Position numbers and translations under genes: made by a program | The notes under the pieces: model-generated | The model's input: the letters and a program-made list of their open reading frames with translations, nothing else | The model's database searches: none | Told to the model about the DNA's origin: nothing | NCBI GenBank assembly: GCA_963761735.1 | Contig: CAVXHQ010000006.1 | Coordinates: 62,001-126,000, forward strand | DNA: 64,000 nt | Direction: 5' to 3' | From: CAVXHQ01 sp963761735 | GTDB taxonomy: Bacteria > Pseudomonadota > Alphaproteobacteria > Rhodobacterales > Rhodobacteraceae | Shown here: positions 1 to 8,289 of the stretch, in pieces | Layout: the number at the start of each line of letters is the position of its first letter | How positions within the stretch are numbered: position 1 is the stretch's first letter

Positions 1-1
1 G

Positions 2-136
2 ATCCTCGTGTGGCCGGCGATTATCACCGGGGTCGCGGCATTGATCCTCGCAGTCTTCGCCGAAGAACGCTGGTTGATCGATCGCTACGGCGATGACGAC
101 AGAAGATACCTTCGCACATCCCGAAGGTTTCTCTAG
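2..136 (+). CDS. C-terminal end of an isoprenylcysteine carboxylmethyltransferase-like membrane methyltransferase (partial)
   Basis: An open frame enters from the left edge and stops at TAG 134-136, giving 44 residues. It shows a hydrophobic helix (ILVWPAIITGVAALILAVF) followed by EERWLIDRYGDD and a basic tail. An acidic EE then a Y-G-D/E pair after the last helix is typical of the C-terminus of the ICMT/PEMT family of integral membrane SAM-dependent methyltransferases. The start and the catalytic core lie outside the window, so substrate and family are tentative. Confidence 0.55.
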   Translation: MLVWPAIITGVAALILAVFAEERWLIDRYGDDDRRYLRTSRRFL

Positions 137-243
137 AAATCGCAAGCGGGTAGTCTTCACGGACAAGTGACTCGCCGCGGTGTTGAACCTTCAGCAAATG
201 GAGATCCTACACGGGGCACGATATCAGACCGAGGGGCTATTCG

Positions 244-546
244 ATGAAACGACAGACAGCAGCGGTGCTGACCCGCCGGAGGGCGCCGGTGGGCGCGGTC
301 GCGAGCGGCATGACGCTCGGTGCCGGTGCGGCAATGGCGCAGTCGGCCGCCGGATGCGACTCAGCCGACAACCCTCTGTGTCCCCACGCGCTCTACCTCT
401 CCCGTCAGCACAACCGCGTTCACGGGACCGGCGACACGGGCAATACCGGCCGAAAATCATCCGATGGATGTATCGGCCTCTACAATGAACAAGTTAAGGA
501 GTTGGTTGGTTTGGCAAAGGTTGGAACCCAGGTGAATTTGTTTTGA
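244..546 (+). pseudogene. L,D-transpeptidase remnant (signal peptide joined to C-terminal YkuD segment)
   Basis: The 100-residue product begins with a basic, Ala/Gly-rich export signal ending near AMAQS. It then jumps to a C-terminal YkuD-like stretch: RVHGTGDTGNTG, SSDGCIGLYNEQ and VGTQVNLF. The family nucleophile (GC in SxxGC(I/V)R) is present, but the following Arg is Gly. Most of the catalytic domain normally preceding the HG motif is absent, because the family domain is about 130 residues and only about 50 remain. I infer an internal deletion. Its TGA overlaps the TTG of the following lipoprotein gene. A full-length member lies at 952-1617, so this may be the relic of a duplicated cell-wall cross-linking gene. 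Confidence 0.5.
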
Positions 547-836
547 GTGCGGTCGTCGCCGGTCGGACCCCCTTGCGCAAAGGGCTGCCTTTCGCGGCCT
601 TCCTTGTCCTGGGCGCATGTTCCGTATTTCGTCCCGATCCGCCGGTTCCGCCGGAGGAACGGCCGATTCCCGAGGCCGTCTATTCTCTGGCGGCACCCAA
701 CCAGGATCTGTCGTCCGTTCGGCTGTTGCCGCGGGATGGATGCTATTGGTACATGCACCGGGGTGTGGTGGAGGACACCCTCTTGCCGCTGCGCGCGAAT
801 TCCGGCACCCAGATCTGTCTGCAAAGCCAGGCATGA
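543..836 (+). CDS. small putative lipoprotein, function unknown
   Basis: 97 residues from a TTG start that overlaps the preceding stop (TTGA). Another in-frame TTG at 573 would give MRKGLPFAAFLVLGAC and is equally plausible. The LGAC lipobox after a short hydrophobic stretch predicts lipidation of the Cys. The mature part is Pro-rich (RPDPPVPPEERPIP) and then contains two Cys (DGCYWYMH and QICLQ). No domain recognised. Convergent with the L,D-transpeptidase at 952-1617, with a hairpin between them. Confidence 0.45.
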   Translation: MSAVVAGRTPLRKGLPFAAFLVLGACSVFRPDPPVPPEERPIPEAVYSLAAPNQDLSSVRLLPRDGCYWYMHRGVVEDTLLPLRANSGTQICLQSQA

Positions 837-846
837 ACAGACATAG

Positions 847-869
847 GCGGCGCGTCATCGACGCGCCGC
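847..869. terminator. perfect 10-bp hairpin between convergent genes
   Basis: GCGGCGCGTC (847-856), loop ATC, then the exact reverse complement GACGCGCCGC (860-869). It lies 11 bases after the lipoprotein stop and about 80 bases from the end of the convergent L,D-transpeptidase. There is no T-run, so it is not a textbook intrinsic terminator, but the position fits a bidirectional transcription barrier. Confidence 0.4.
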
Positions 870-951
870 AGCGCCAACCGGTACACGATGTCGCCCGTAC
901 CGCGCCGCGCCGATGGCACGGGTGGGGGCACGCGGCACGACGACATCAGGA

Positions 952-1617
952 TCAACTGATGGCGGTCACGTTGTTCTCTGCCGGATAGAGGAACGCCGTG
1001 GAGTCGAGTTCCACCCGCGGGAACAGCTCGTTTATATGGGGCATGACCATCCGGACGCAGCCGGAACTCGCACGGCTGCCGATCGACCAGGGTTGGGGCG
1101 TCCCGTGGATCCGCAGGTAGGTGTCGCGATCCCCGACATACAGATAGATCGCCCGCGACCCCAGCGCATTCGTCGGTCCCGGTTCCACGCCACCGGCGAA
1201 TTCGGCATACAGATCGGGCTCGCGCTCGATCATGTTCTGCGTGGGGGTCCAGTGCGGCCACTCGACCTTTCGCCGCATGGTATAGGTGCCCGGCTCGTAC
1301 AGATCGCCACGTCCAATCGCCACGCCGTAGCGCATCGCGGTGCCGCCCGTCTCGACATGATACAGATACCGCGCGACCGCATCGACATGGATATCCCCAG
1401 GGGTCAGACCGTACTTCGCGTAGACGCGGGTGGGGAGGAACCGCCGGTGTAGGCCCCAAGGGTTCGACGTCGCCAGATCGAAACCGGGCGGCGTCACCTG
1501 TGCATCCCAAGCAGCTTTTTGGTCATCGGTCGGCCAGGTATTTGCAAGCGCGGGCCCGCCGATAGCTGCGGAAAAAAGGGCCGCAGTGCTCGTCACAAAA
1601 TGTCGTCTTGTCAGCAT
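952..1617 (-). CDS. L,D-transpeptidase (YkuD family), Tat-exported
   Basis: 221 residues. The ATG at 1617 was chosen over an upstream one because GGAG sits 8 bases ahead of it and the product begins MLTRRHFVTSTAALFSAA, a twin-arginine-type signal. The catalytic motif HGTPQPWSIG...ASSGCVRM carries the nucleophilic Cys at about residue 187, followed by the expected Val-Arg. Members cross-link meso-diaminopimelate residues of peptidoglycan or attach lipoproteins to it in the periplasm. The VARYLYHVE, AMRYGVAIGRGD and ALGSRAIYLY blocks match the beta-sheet core of the ErfK/YbiS subgroup common in Rhodobacterales. It appears complete. Confidence 0.87.
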   Translation of the reverse strand: MLTRRHFVTSTAALFSAAIGGPALANTWPTDDQKAAWDAQVTPPGFDLATSNPWGLHRRFLPTRVYAKYGLTPGDIHVDAVARYLYHVETGGTAMRYGVAIGRGDLYEPGTYTMRRKVEWPHWTPTQNMIEREPDLYAEFAGGVEPGPTNALGSRAIYLYVGDRDTYLRIHGTPQPWSIGSRASSGCVRMVMPHINELFPRVELDSTAFLYPAENNVTAIS

Positions 1618-1995
1618 CCATGCATCTCCAACGTTTCGTCTATTGAACTTTGTAGCGCAAAAGACGGCGCTCATGGCCTTCTAACACCTCCACCCGCTGG
1701 AACTTCAACACACTATCGCTCACAAACCCTTGTAGGGCAAAAATTTGCCGCTGCACGGATCTCTCATGGATCTGACCATCTCAAGTTCGACGTTCTGCAT
1801 GTCGTCGCTGGGAAAGGGCGATCAGACTTCGCATGACGTTCAGGTTCCCGGCCCTATATGCGCTGGTCATTCCACGAAGGCATCAGGCCAGCATCCCGCG
1901 GCGACGCCAATTTCCGGATACATGAGGTCAGGAAATCGCCAACGCCGCTCGCGTTTCGGGGAATCTTCAAACGGCGCTTTTGGGGAGATTACGTC
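1618..1995. other. no gene recognised upstream of the IS debris
   Basis: Apart from the ribosome-binding site and presumed promoter of the minus-strand L,D-transpeptidase, nothing convincing is coded here. Open frames crossing the stretch have no recognisable motif until the transposase fragment at 1996. Confidence 0.4.
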
Positions 1996-2088
1996 CGGCG
2001 GTTACAGGCCAGAAACGAGGCCCTGCGCGCTTCGAAATACCTCGGTCGCGCGATCTGGCGAAACCGGAGCGGATACCACCGCCGGACA
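1996..2088 (+). pseudogene. short IS5-type transposase fragment
   Basis: About 31 codons read RRLQARNEALRASK...LGRAIWRNRSGYHRRT. This resembles the C-terminal part of IS5-family transposases, where a conserved (R/K)N-x-L-R...GR-x-x-W-x-x-x-(S/A)GY-(H/N)-R-R block occurs. The match stops exactly where an IS6-type terminal sequence begins at 2089, consistent with truncation by a later insertion. Family assignment is from memory of the motif and is tentative. Confidence 0.35.
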
Positions 2089-2142
2089 CCGTCAGAAGGA
2101 ACTGTCTTGAGACAGGCAGGGCGGGCACCTGGCGTCTTGAGA
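2089..2142 (+). repeat. extra partial IS6 left-end sequence
   Basis: The sequence from CGTCAGAAGGAACTG onward, including CTTGAGACAGGCAGGGCGGG and CACCTGGCGTC, is a close variant of the left ends at 2143, 12465, 23671 and 36645. It carries no transposase of its own and directly precedes another left end, so two IS6 ends are stacked head to tail. Confidence 0.45.
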
Positions 2143-2959
2143 GGTCTTGTCAGAACAAATCCGCTTGAGGCGGACAGGGCGGTTTCGGAGCGTAGATGCC
2201 TGTCAAAACGCGCCCCTTTCAAGGGCTTTCACAGCAGCCCCGAGATCATCCGCCCGGCGGTGATGATGTACGTTCGATTTCCATTTTCGTTCCGCAATGT
2301 CGAGGACCTGTTGCACGAGCGCGGGATCGACATCGGCCACGAAACGGAGCGGTACTCGTGGAATGGATTTGGACCGATGTTCGCCGCTGAAAGCCGTCGT
2401 AAACGTGTCCGGCAAATGCGTGCGTACTCGAATTGGCGATGGCACCTGGACGAGGTTTTCGTGAAGATCGACGGCGAGCGGCACGACATGTGGCGCGCGG
2501 TCGATGACGAGGGTGAAGTGCTGGAATCCTTCGCCACAAAGCGTCGGGATCGCAAAGCGGCCTTGAAATTCCTAAAGAAATCAATGAAGCGGTACGGCCG
2601 CCCTCATGTATTGGCGACCGACAAACTTCGATCCTATGGCGCGGCACTGAAGGATATCGGCAATGCCGACAAGCAGGAAATTGGCCGTTGGCTGAACATT
2701 CGGGCGGAGAATTCGCACCTGCCGTTTCGGCGACGAGAACGGGCCATGCAGCGGTTCCGGAGCATGCGAAGTTTGCAAAAGCTCGCGGCCTTCATTCCTC
2801 CGTCGGCAACCATTTCAATCAGGAGCGCGCGCTCTGCAGCAAAGAGAATTTCAAGGCCAACCGAGCCGCCGCTCTCGCCGAGTGGCGCCAACTCAGCGCG
2901 ACATAAGGGTCAGCTTCATTGTGCTTGCAGAGACTGGTTCGCATTCGTCTGACACCACC
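2143..2959 (+). mobile_element. IS6-family insertion sequence, copy A (decayed)
   Basis: About 817 bp. The left end GGTCTTGTCAGAACAAATCC and the right end (reverse complement GGTGGTGTCAGACGAATGCG) form an imperfect inverted repeat sharing the TGTCAGA core. The length equals that of copy C (23671-24487). The single transposase gene inside is broken. Confidence 0.75.
2200..2906 (+). pseudogene. IS6-family DDE transposase, frameshifted
   Basis: The frame reads SKRAPFKGFHSSPEIIRPAVMMYVRFPFSF... and retains the first catalytic Asp (HLDEVFVKI), the second (ATDKLRSYG) and the Glu (RRRERAMQRFR). No ATG is in frame; the expected start is CTG at 2200, and the ATG at 2196 is in another frame. Near 2795-2805 the reading frame changes, so the expected ending (NHFNQERALCSKENFK...AALAEWRQLSAT) continues in the +1 register to about 2906. 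Both defects argue for an inactive gene. Confidence 0.8.
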
Positions 2960-2978
2960 GGAAACGGGGCTCAGGTCA
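2960..2978 (-). repeat. solo IS3-type terminal repeat
   Basis: These 19 bases are the exact reverse complement of the left end of the IS3 remnant at 28622-28640 (TGACCTGAGCCCCGTTTCC). No IS3 coding sequence accompanies it. It abuts the right end of IS6 copy A. Confidence 0.5.
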
Positions 2979-3371
2979 ACGCGTGAAAATAGCGCGTCAT
3001 GCGCAATCTCAAACGGGACAGCACCACTATTTGTTGCCGAGAACACAATCACGGCAAAACGACAGGGGACTGCCCTTGCCCTCAAAGGACGTCGGACCTC
3101 GAGCGGCCACCGGTCCGGTAACTTTAGATACCCGTCGATGGGGCGGAGTGTGCCCCCTACCACAGGCTCCAACAGTACCGTGAGTAACTACCGGCAAAAG
3201 AGCCGGCTCGTTGCTGCGTGGCAGCATTTGGTCTGAAAATATGGCTTCCTCCACACCGAGCGACGCATTCATCCGCGCGAAGTTCGGGCCATGGAAATGG
3301 TGACGGAGCAAATTGCGTCGCCAAGTAAACTCAACAGCATTGCCTGAGCAGTTTCCGGTCGCCACGCTCCA
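2979..3371. other. no gene recognised
   Basis: About 390 bases between IS debris and the 3' end of the sugar permease gene. No coding motif, repeat or convincing terminator hairpin was seen. Confidence 0.4.
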
Positions 3372-4331
3372 TCACGTCCGTTTTTGACTGAGGGCGACGG
3401 CCAGGATGATGATGCCACCGCGTGCGATCAACTGCTGGCTGAACTCAAGACCCATGAGAATGAGTCCGTTGTTGATCAAACCGATCATCATGGCACCGAC
3501 GACCGTGCCGATAACGGTCCCTTTGCCGCCAAACAGGCTCGTACCACCGAGAACGGCCGCGGCAATGACCGAAAGTTCGTCGCCTTCGCCGAGTTGGAAA
3601 CGACCAGACTGAAGGCGCCCCGCGTAGAGCATTCCGGCAACGGCGGCAGCGGTCGACGAGACAACCAGGACGCGGAATTTGATCCGAGCGGTGTCGATAC
3701 CCGAAAAACGCGCTGCCTGTTCGCCACCCCCGGTTGCCAGTACACGCCGCCCAAAGCTGGTGCGCCGCAGCACGATGTGGCCCAGTGCGCCCAGGACAAG
3801 TATCCAAATCAGCAACACCGGGATCGGTCCGATAGAGCCACCGCCAAACACCCAAGAATAGCTGGGACTCAGGATCGGCACGGCAGCGGTATCCGAGATC
3901 CACATGGCGATGCCCTTGGCAATGCCCATCATCGCCAACGTGGTCAAGAACGAAGGAATGCCGATCCTCGTCGTTAACCACCCGTTGAAGCACCCCACCG
4001 CAATTCCCGTCGCAAGCCCGGCAATGACGCCGCCAACCGGCCCCGCGACCGAAATCGCCAGCGCCACGGTAACGGTGGCAAGCCCCGCCACGGCCCCAAC
4101 CGACAGGTCGATCTCGCCCGCTGAAAGCACGAAGGTCATCGCGATCGCCATCACGGCGATCATCGCGGTCTGGCGCACGATGTTGAGCAGGTTGTTAGGG
4201 TTGAGAAACCCCTTGTCGCTCAGCGTCAGCGCAAAGATGACAAAGATCACGGCGAAGCCAATGTAGATAATATTCTGCCGCCAGTCGCCGATCAGGCCAC
4301 GCAGTCGGTTTTGGGTTTCAGCGGTGCTCAT
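3372..4331 (-). CDS. ribose-type sugar ABC transporter permease
   Basis: 319 residues from ATG 4331, preceded by GGAAGG. It is a polytopic inner-membrane protein of the RbsC/XylH/AraH family that forms the translocation channel for a sugar or polyol. Diagnostic stretches are FVLSAGEIDLSVGAVAGL, NGWLTTRIGIPSFLTTL and the near-terminal VLGGTSLFGGKGTVIGTVVGA. The start lies inside the 3' end of the ATPase gene (14-base overlap), so the two are translationally coupled. A start at 4361 would add 10 residues without a better ribosome-binding site. It is the last gene of the five-gene minus-strand operon. Confidence 0.93.
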   Translation of the reverse strand: MSTAETQNRLRGLIGDWRQNIIYIGFAVIFVIFALTLSDKGFLNPNNLLNIVRQTAMIAVMAIAMTFVLSAGEIDLSVGAVAGLATVTVALAISVAGPVGGVIAGLATGIAVGCFNGWLTTRIGIPSFLTTLAMMGIAKGIAMWISDTAAVPILSPSYSWVFGGGSIGPIPVLLIWILVLGALGHIVLRRTSFGRRVLATGGGEQAARFSGIDTARIKFRVLVVSSTAAAVAGMLYAGRLQSGRFQLGEGDELSVIAAAVLGGTSLFGGKGTVIGTVVGAMMIGLINNGLILMGLEFSQQLIARGGIIILAVALSQKRT

Positions 4332-5895
4332 CGGTGGTTCCTTCCCCTGCCGCGAGGGCATCCTGAATGGCTATTTGCAATCGCTGTTCGGCCATCTGCA
4401 AACGATGTGCTGTTTCGGTATTGGTGTCTGCCGTATCGTCCAGTTCGGCGCGCGCCATATCGCGGTGCAGACGGCCATCGGCCATCACCATGATCCGGTC
4501 ACAGGCTGCCAGTAGCTCGGACAACTCGGACGATATGATAAGGATGGCTTTTCCGGCGGCGGCAAGATCACGGACAAGTCGGATAATCTCGGACTTCGAT
4601 CCGATGTCGATGCCGGCGGTCGGCTCGTCAAGGACGAGAACATCGGGATCGGTCGCAAGCCATTTGCCGATGACGACCTTTTGTTGGTTACCCCCCGACA
4701 AGGTGCTTACCGCATGGTCGCGGCTGGCTGTTTTGACCGACAAGCGCTCAATTTGGGTATCAGTAATCTCGCGGATCCGCGCCTCGTTGACGATGCCCCT
4801 GTGCGAGAGGCGGTCCAGCACGGCGAGGGTCATATTCGAGGCGACAGAATGGGCCGGTATGATGCCCTGTGTCGCGCGTGCCTCGGGGACGAGAGCGATG
4901 CCTGCGCCAATTGCGTCGCCTGGTTTGCGAATGCGCACGGGCTTGCCACGGATCAGCATCTCACCCGACGTCATCGGATCGACGCCCGCCACAAGCCGCG
5001 CGAGCGATGACCGCCCCGAGCCCAAAAGCCCTGCAAGGCCAAGGACTTCGCCGCGATGCAGCTGCAATGACACATCGACCGGCTTGTTCCGGCCTGATAC
5101 GCCGCGCAGCTCTAGCAGAACCTCGCCCTTGGTTGTGTCCCCGCGTTCGACATCGGCAAGTCCGAGTGAGCGCCGGCCCACGATATGTTCGATCATCGTT
5201 TCAATCGGCAGGTCGGCCAAAGGGGCGGTGATCACATGTTTACCGTCGCGCAGGATCGTGGCGCGGTCCGCGATGCGGGCAATCTCGTCCATGCGGTGAC
5301 TGACATAGATGATTGCCGTGCCCTTTTCCCTCAGAGTCCGCAGAAACGTGAACAGCCGGTCGACATCGGACACGGCCAGTGCCGTGGACGGTTCGTCCAG
5401 AACCAGCACCCGCGCGTCCTGCGAGACAGCCTTCACAATCTCGGTCAGCTGCTTTTGTCCGGCGCCCAGATCGCCGACGAGCGCCTTGGGATCGACATCG
5501 ACACCGAGCATCGCAAACAGCGCATCCGCTTTGCGCTCGGCCTCGCCGTCGTCAATGAAACCGCGCCCCGATTTGGATTCTCGCGTCAGAAAGACATTCT
5601 GGGCGACGGTCAGGGTCGGGATCAGGCTCATCTCCTGATAGTTCATCGCGATACCGGCAGCGCGCGACGCCTCGGGGGTGTGCACGTCGAGCTTTTTGCC
5701 CCAGACCTCGATGCTGCCGGAGGTGGGCACATGTACGCCGTTCAGCACCTTCAGGATCGTTGACTTGCCCGCGCCATTGCCGCCGAGCAGCGCGTGCACC
5801 TCGCCCGCGTGCACCTCAAGGTCCACGTCCTCGAGAGCGCGGACGCCTCCAAAATGTTTGGAGATGCCCGTCATTCTGACTGCGACCTGCGTCAT
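4318..5895 (-). CDS. sugar ABC transporter double ATPase (RbsA type)
   Basis: 525 residues with two tandem nucleotide-binding domains, energising import of the sugar captured by the binding protein at 7131-8243. Domain 1 has Walker A GGNGAGKST, signature LGAGQKQL and Walker B VLVLDEPSTAL. Domain 2 has a degenerate Walker A (GLLGSGRSS), signature LSGGNQQK and VLVLDEPTAGID. An intact first site and altered second site is normal for this family. The ATG overlaps the stop of the dehydrogenase gene (TAATG). Upstream in-frame extension is ignored because it lies within the neighbouring gene. Confidence 0.95.
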   Translation of the reverse strand: MTQVAVRMTGISKHFGGVRALEDVDLEVHAGEVHALLGGNGAGKSTILKVLNGVHVPTSGSIEVWGKKLDVHTPEASRAAGIAMNYQEMSLIPTLTVAQNVFLTRESKSGRGFIDDGEAERKADALFAMLGVDVDPKALVGDLGAGQKQLTEIVKAVSQDARVLVLDEPSTALAVSDVDRLFTFLRTLREKGTAIIYVSHRMDEIARIADRATILRDGKHVITAPLADLPIETMIEHIVGRRSLGLADVERGDTTKGEVLLELRGVSGRNKPVDVSLQLHRGEVLGLAGLLGSGRSSLARLVAGVDPMTSGEMLIRGKPVRIRKPGDAIGAGIALVPEARATQGIIPAHSVASNMTLAVLDRLSHRGIVNEARIREITDTQIERLSVKTASRDHAVSTLSGGNQQKVVIGKWLATDPDVLVLDEPTAGIDIGSKSEIIRLVRDLAAAGKAILIISSELSELLAACDRIMVMADGRLHRDMARAELDDTADTNTETAHRLQMAEQRLQIAIQDALAAGEGTTDEHR

Positions 5896-7058
5896 TACGC
5901 GGCTTCCCAACCGCCGCTTTTGCCGGACTTGATCAGCGCTTCTGCGACACGTTCTGTCACAAGCGCCTCCGCGAAATCGGGCGACGGTCGCGTGTTGTCG
6001 ACGATGGCGCGGCAAAAGTCGTAGCATTCGATGATCTTGGTTTCGCCGTACCCGATACCAAGCGCAGGGATTGGCCAGAGGCCGTCGCCGTAAGGGTGTG
6101 CGGGGCCAGTGTAGATGGTGCGAAAGCCGCGGATGTCTGCCGGATCATCGGCAAACATAACCTGCAATTCGTCGCGCCGCTCGTAATTGAAGTGGATCGA
6201 GCCCTTGGTGCCGTGAATTTCGAGGGTGATATAGTTATTGCGGCCCCAGGCATTGCGCGTGGCCTCGATGCTGCCAATAGCGCCGTTGGCGAAACGCACC
6301 ATCGACATAACTTCGTCGTCGACGTCAACCTCGGCGCGTTCGGCGCCCGCCGATTTTTCCGATGCGCCAAGTTTGTCGACACCGCCTTGCTGGATAGGAC
6401 GGGTCTTCACATAGGTCGAGGTGATCGCCTGAACGGTCTCGATGGGCCCGACAAGGTAATGCGCAAGATCGACGACATGTGTGCCGATATCGCCAACAGC
6501 ACCGGAGCCCGCGATTGATTTCTGAAATCGCCATGACAGCGGACCATCGGGGTCGGCGGACCAATCTTGTAGGTAGGTGCCGCGAAAATTGATGACTTTG
6601 CCGATACGGCCCTCGTCAATGATCTTCTTGGCTAAGGCGATTGCAGGCGTGCGACGATAGTTGAAGGCAACCATGGTCTTTGCGTTCGACTTGCTGGCCG
6701 CCTCGGTCATGGCCTCGGCTTCTTCCAGAGTTGACGCTAGCGGCTTTTCGCAGATAACGTGTTTGCCCGCTTTCAATGCCGCGATCGCAATTTTCGCGTG
6801 AGAGTTGTTGGGGGTAACGATGTCGACAATATCGATGTCAGCGCGGTTTACCACCGCTTCCCAATCGCTTGACGCTTCCTCAAAGCCAAAGCGCGCACGG
6901 GCATCTTCGGCAGCACCGTCCGTGAGGTCAACGACAACCTTGCGGTGCGGTATCGCAGGGGCGGGCCAGAAAAACATCGGCATCGCCGCATAGGCCATCG
7001 CATGTGCTTTGCCCATGAAGCCGCCACCGATCATGGCTACGTTCAGCGTCTCGGTCAT
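5895..7058 (-). CDS. Gfo/Idh/MocA family NAD(P)-dependent sugar or polyol dehydrogenase
   Basis: 387 residues from ATG 7058, preceded by CGGAGG. The N-terminal Rossmann fold shows VAMIGGGFMGKAHAMAYA, and the family EKP motif appears in HVICEKPLASTLEEAEAM. The C-terminal alpha/beta domain contains VGDIGTHVVDLAHYLVG, with a conserved Asp/His pair used in catalysis in this family. It presumably oxidises the imported carbohydrate at a ring hydroxyl. Its position inside the ABC operon beside a TIM-barrel isomerase resembles inositol or keto-sugar catabolic clusters, but the exact substrate cannot be read from sequence. Confidence 0.93.
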   Translation of the reverse strand: MTETLNVAMIGGGFMGKAHAMAYAAMPMFFWPAPAIPHRKVVVDLTDGAAEDARARFGFEEASSDWEAVVNRADIDIVDIVTPNNSHAKIAIAALKAGKHVICEKPLASTLEEAEAMTEAASKSNAKTMVAFNYRRTPAIALAKKIIDEGRIGKVINFRGTYLQDWSADPDGPLSWRFQKSIAGSGAVGDIGTHVVDLAHYLVGPIETVQAITSTYVKTRPIQQGGVDKLGASEKSAGAERAEVDVDDEVMSMVRFANGAIGSIEATRNAWGRNNYITLEIHGTKGSIHFNYERRDELQVMFADDPADIRGFRTIYTGPAHPYGDGLWPIPALGIGYGETKIIECYDFCRAIVDNTRPSPDFAEALVTERVAEALIKSGKSGGWEAA

Positions 7059-7092
7059 TGGAGACCTCCGTTCGGGATTTGATGGGGGGGGT

Positions 7093-7122
7093 GGGGCAGG
7101 CGGCAAGATGTGCACCTGCCCC
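7093..7122 (-). terminator. intercistronic hairpin downstream of the binding-protein gene
   Basis: GGGGCAGG (7093-7100) and CCTGCCCC (7115-7122) form a perfect 8-bp stem with a 14-base loop between the binding-protein stop and the dehydrogenase start. Hairpins here in ABC operons commonly stabilise the binding-protein mRNA or attenuate downstream transcription. That role is inferred from position. Confidence 0.45.
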
Positions 7123-7130
7123 GGGGAGGA

Positions 7131-8243
7131 TCAGTTCATCGAGTTGGTGATGTTGTCCGTTGCCGGCGCGGCATAGACGGTCTGCCATGCCTCCAGCAGC
7201 GTATCACGGGTGACCGGCAGCGCGGGGAGAGCGACAAAGGCAGGTGCCTCTTTGCCCAGAAGCCCATAACCGGCAAGCAATGCTTCGGTTACGCCCTGAT
7301 CGTAAGGGCGTTGCGCGCCCAGACCGTAGATGAAACCACCCTGCGCCATGCTGATGGCGACGTTTTCACCCAGATCGATGGTGGTGATCACCAGATCGTC
7401 ACGCCCCGACGCGCGGGCCGCTGCGATGACACCTTCGGCGGGCACATCCCAAACGGCCCAAATGCCATCGAGCGTTGGATTTGAGGTCAGCATTGCACCG
7501 GCGGCACGGTCGGCATCACCCGAGAAGTCAGGCCCGCCAATGCCCTGTTCGGCCACGATTTCGATGTTCGGATAGTCGCTTTCAATCGTCGCCTTGAACC
7601 CGTCGTAACGCTGACGTGTCACAAAGAAGTCGGCCGCGTGAAAGACGAGACCGATCTGGCCCTCTTCGCCGAGCGCTTCGGCCATCAGATGCGCCGCCGC
7701 GACACCGTTGCCATAGTTATCGGCAGAAACCGAGGCTACATAATCGGTACCAGCGACGAAGCCAGCGGGTACGTTGTCCATGAACACCAGATGCACGCCT
7801 GCGTCAGCGGCTGCGCGATATGCGGTGGCGGTCGCAACGGGATCGGTCGGGATCGACACGATGATGTCCGGCGATTGTGCCATGATGGTCTCGATGTCGG
7901 CGACCTGCTTCTCGGCGCGGAAGCCCGCATCGGTCACGGCGATCACTTCGATACCCATTGCTTCGAACTGGGTGCGCAGCCCGTTGATCTGCGCCTGACT
8001 CCAGTCGTTACCACCGTAGTGCATGACGATAGCGGCAGTGGCCCCCATCTCGCGGATTTGGGCGAGTTCATCTTCGCTCAGCACGACTGAAGACGCCGCT
8101 GCGGGCTCTTCGCCATTGGGGCCAAGCGACAGAACCGTGTCTTGCAGGGCTGCCAGGGCTTCTGCAGGGTTCGACAGGGCGGGGCCCGCGATGAGTATGG
8201 ATAGAGCGGCGACGCTCCCCATAAGTGTATGACGATTAAGCAT
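7131..8243 (-). CDS. periplasmic sugar-binding protein of the ribose-type ABC system
   Basis: 370 residues. The N-terminus MLNRHTLMGSVAALSILIAGPALS is a Sec signal. The mature protein is a type I periplasmic binding fold: AAIVMHYGGNDWSQAQINGL begins lobe 1, and DIIVSIPTDPVATATAYRAA and DGIWAVWDVPAEGVIAAAR are typical of the RbsB/Peripla_BP_4 group. It captures ligand and delivers it to the permease at 3372-4331. A signal-less paralogue is encoded at 10646-11650 across the divergent promoter. A small hairpin, CCGGGA/TCCCGG (8262-8276), lies just upstream of the start. Confidence 0.93.
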   Translation of the reverse strand: MLNRHTLMGSVAALSILIAGPALSNPAEALAALQDTVLSLGPNGEEPAAASSVVLSEDELAQIREMGATAAIVMHYGGNDWSQAQINGLRTQFEAMGIEVIAVTDAGFRAEKQVADIETIMAQSPDIIVSIPTDPVATATAYRAAADAGVHLVFMDNVPAGFVAGTDYVASVSADNYGNGVAAAHLMAEALGEEGQIGLVFHAADFFVTRQRYDGFKATIESDYPNIEIVAEQGIGGPDFSGDADRAAGAMLTSNPTLDGIWAVWDVPAEGVIAAARASGRDDLVITTIDLGENVAISMAQGGFIYGLGAQRPYDQGVTEALLAGYGLLGKEAPAFVALPALPVTRDTLLEAWQTVYAAPATDNITNSMN

Positions 8244-8289
8244 ATTCTTCCTCCCAAGAAGCCGGGACGATCCCGGATGTGTGGCCCGA

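Noticed and set aside
3384..3977. A 197-codon plus-strand frame opposite the sugar permease
   Set aside because: A shadow of a hydrophobic protein gene, with Asp/His-rich composition.
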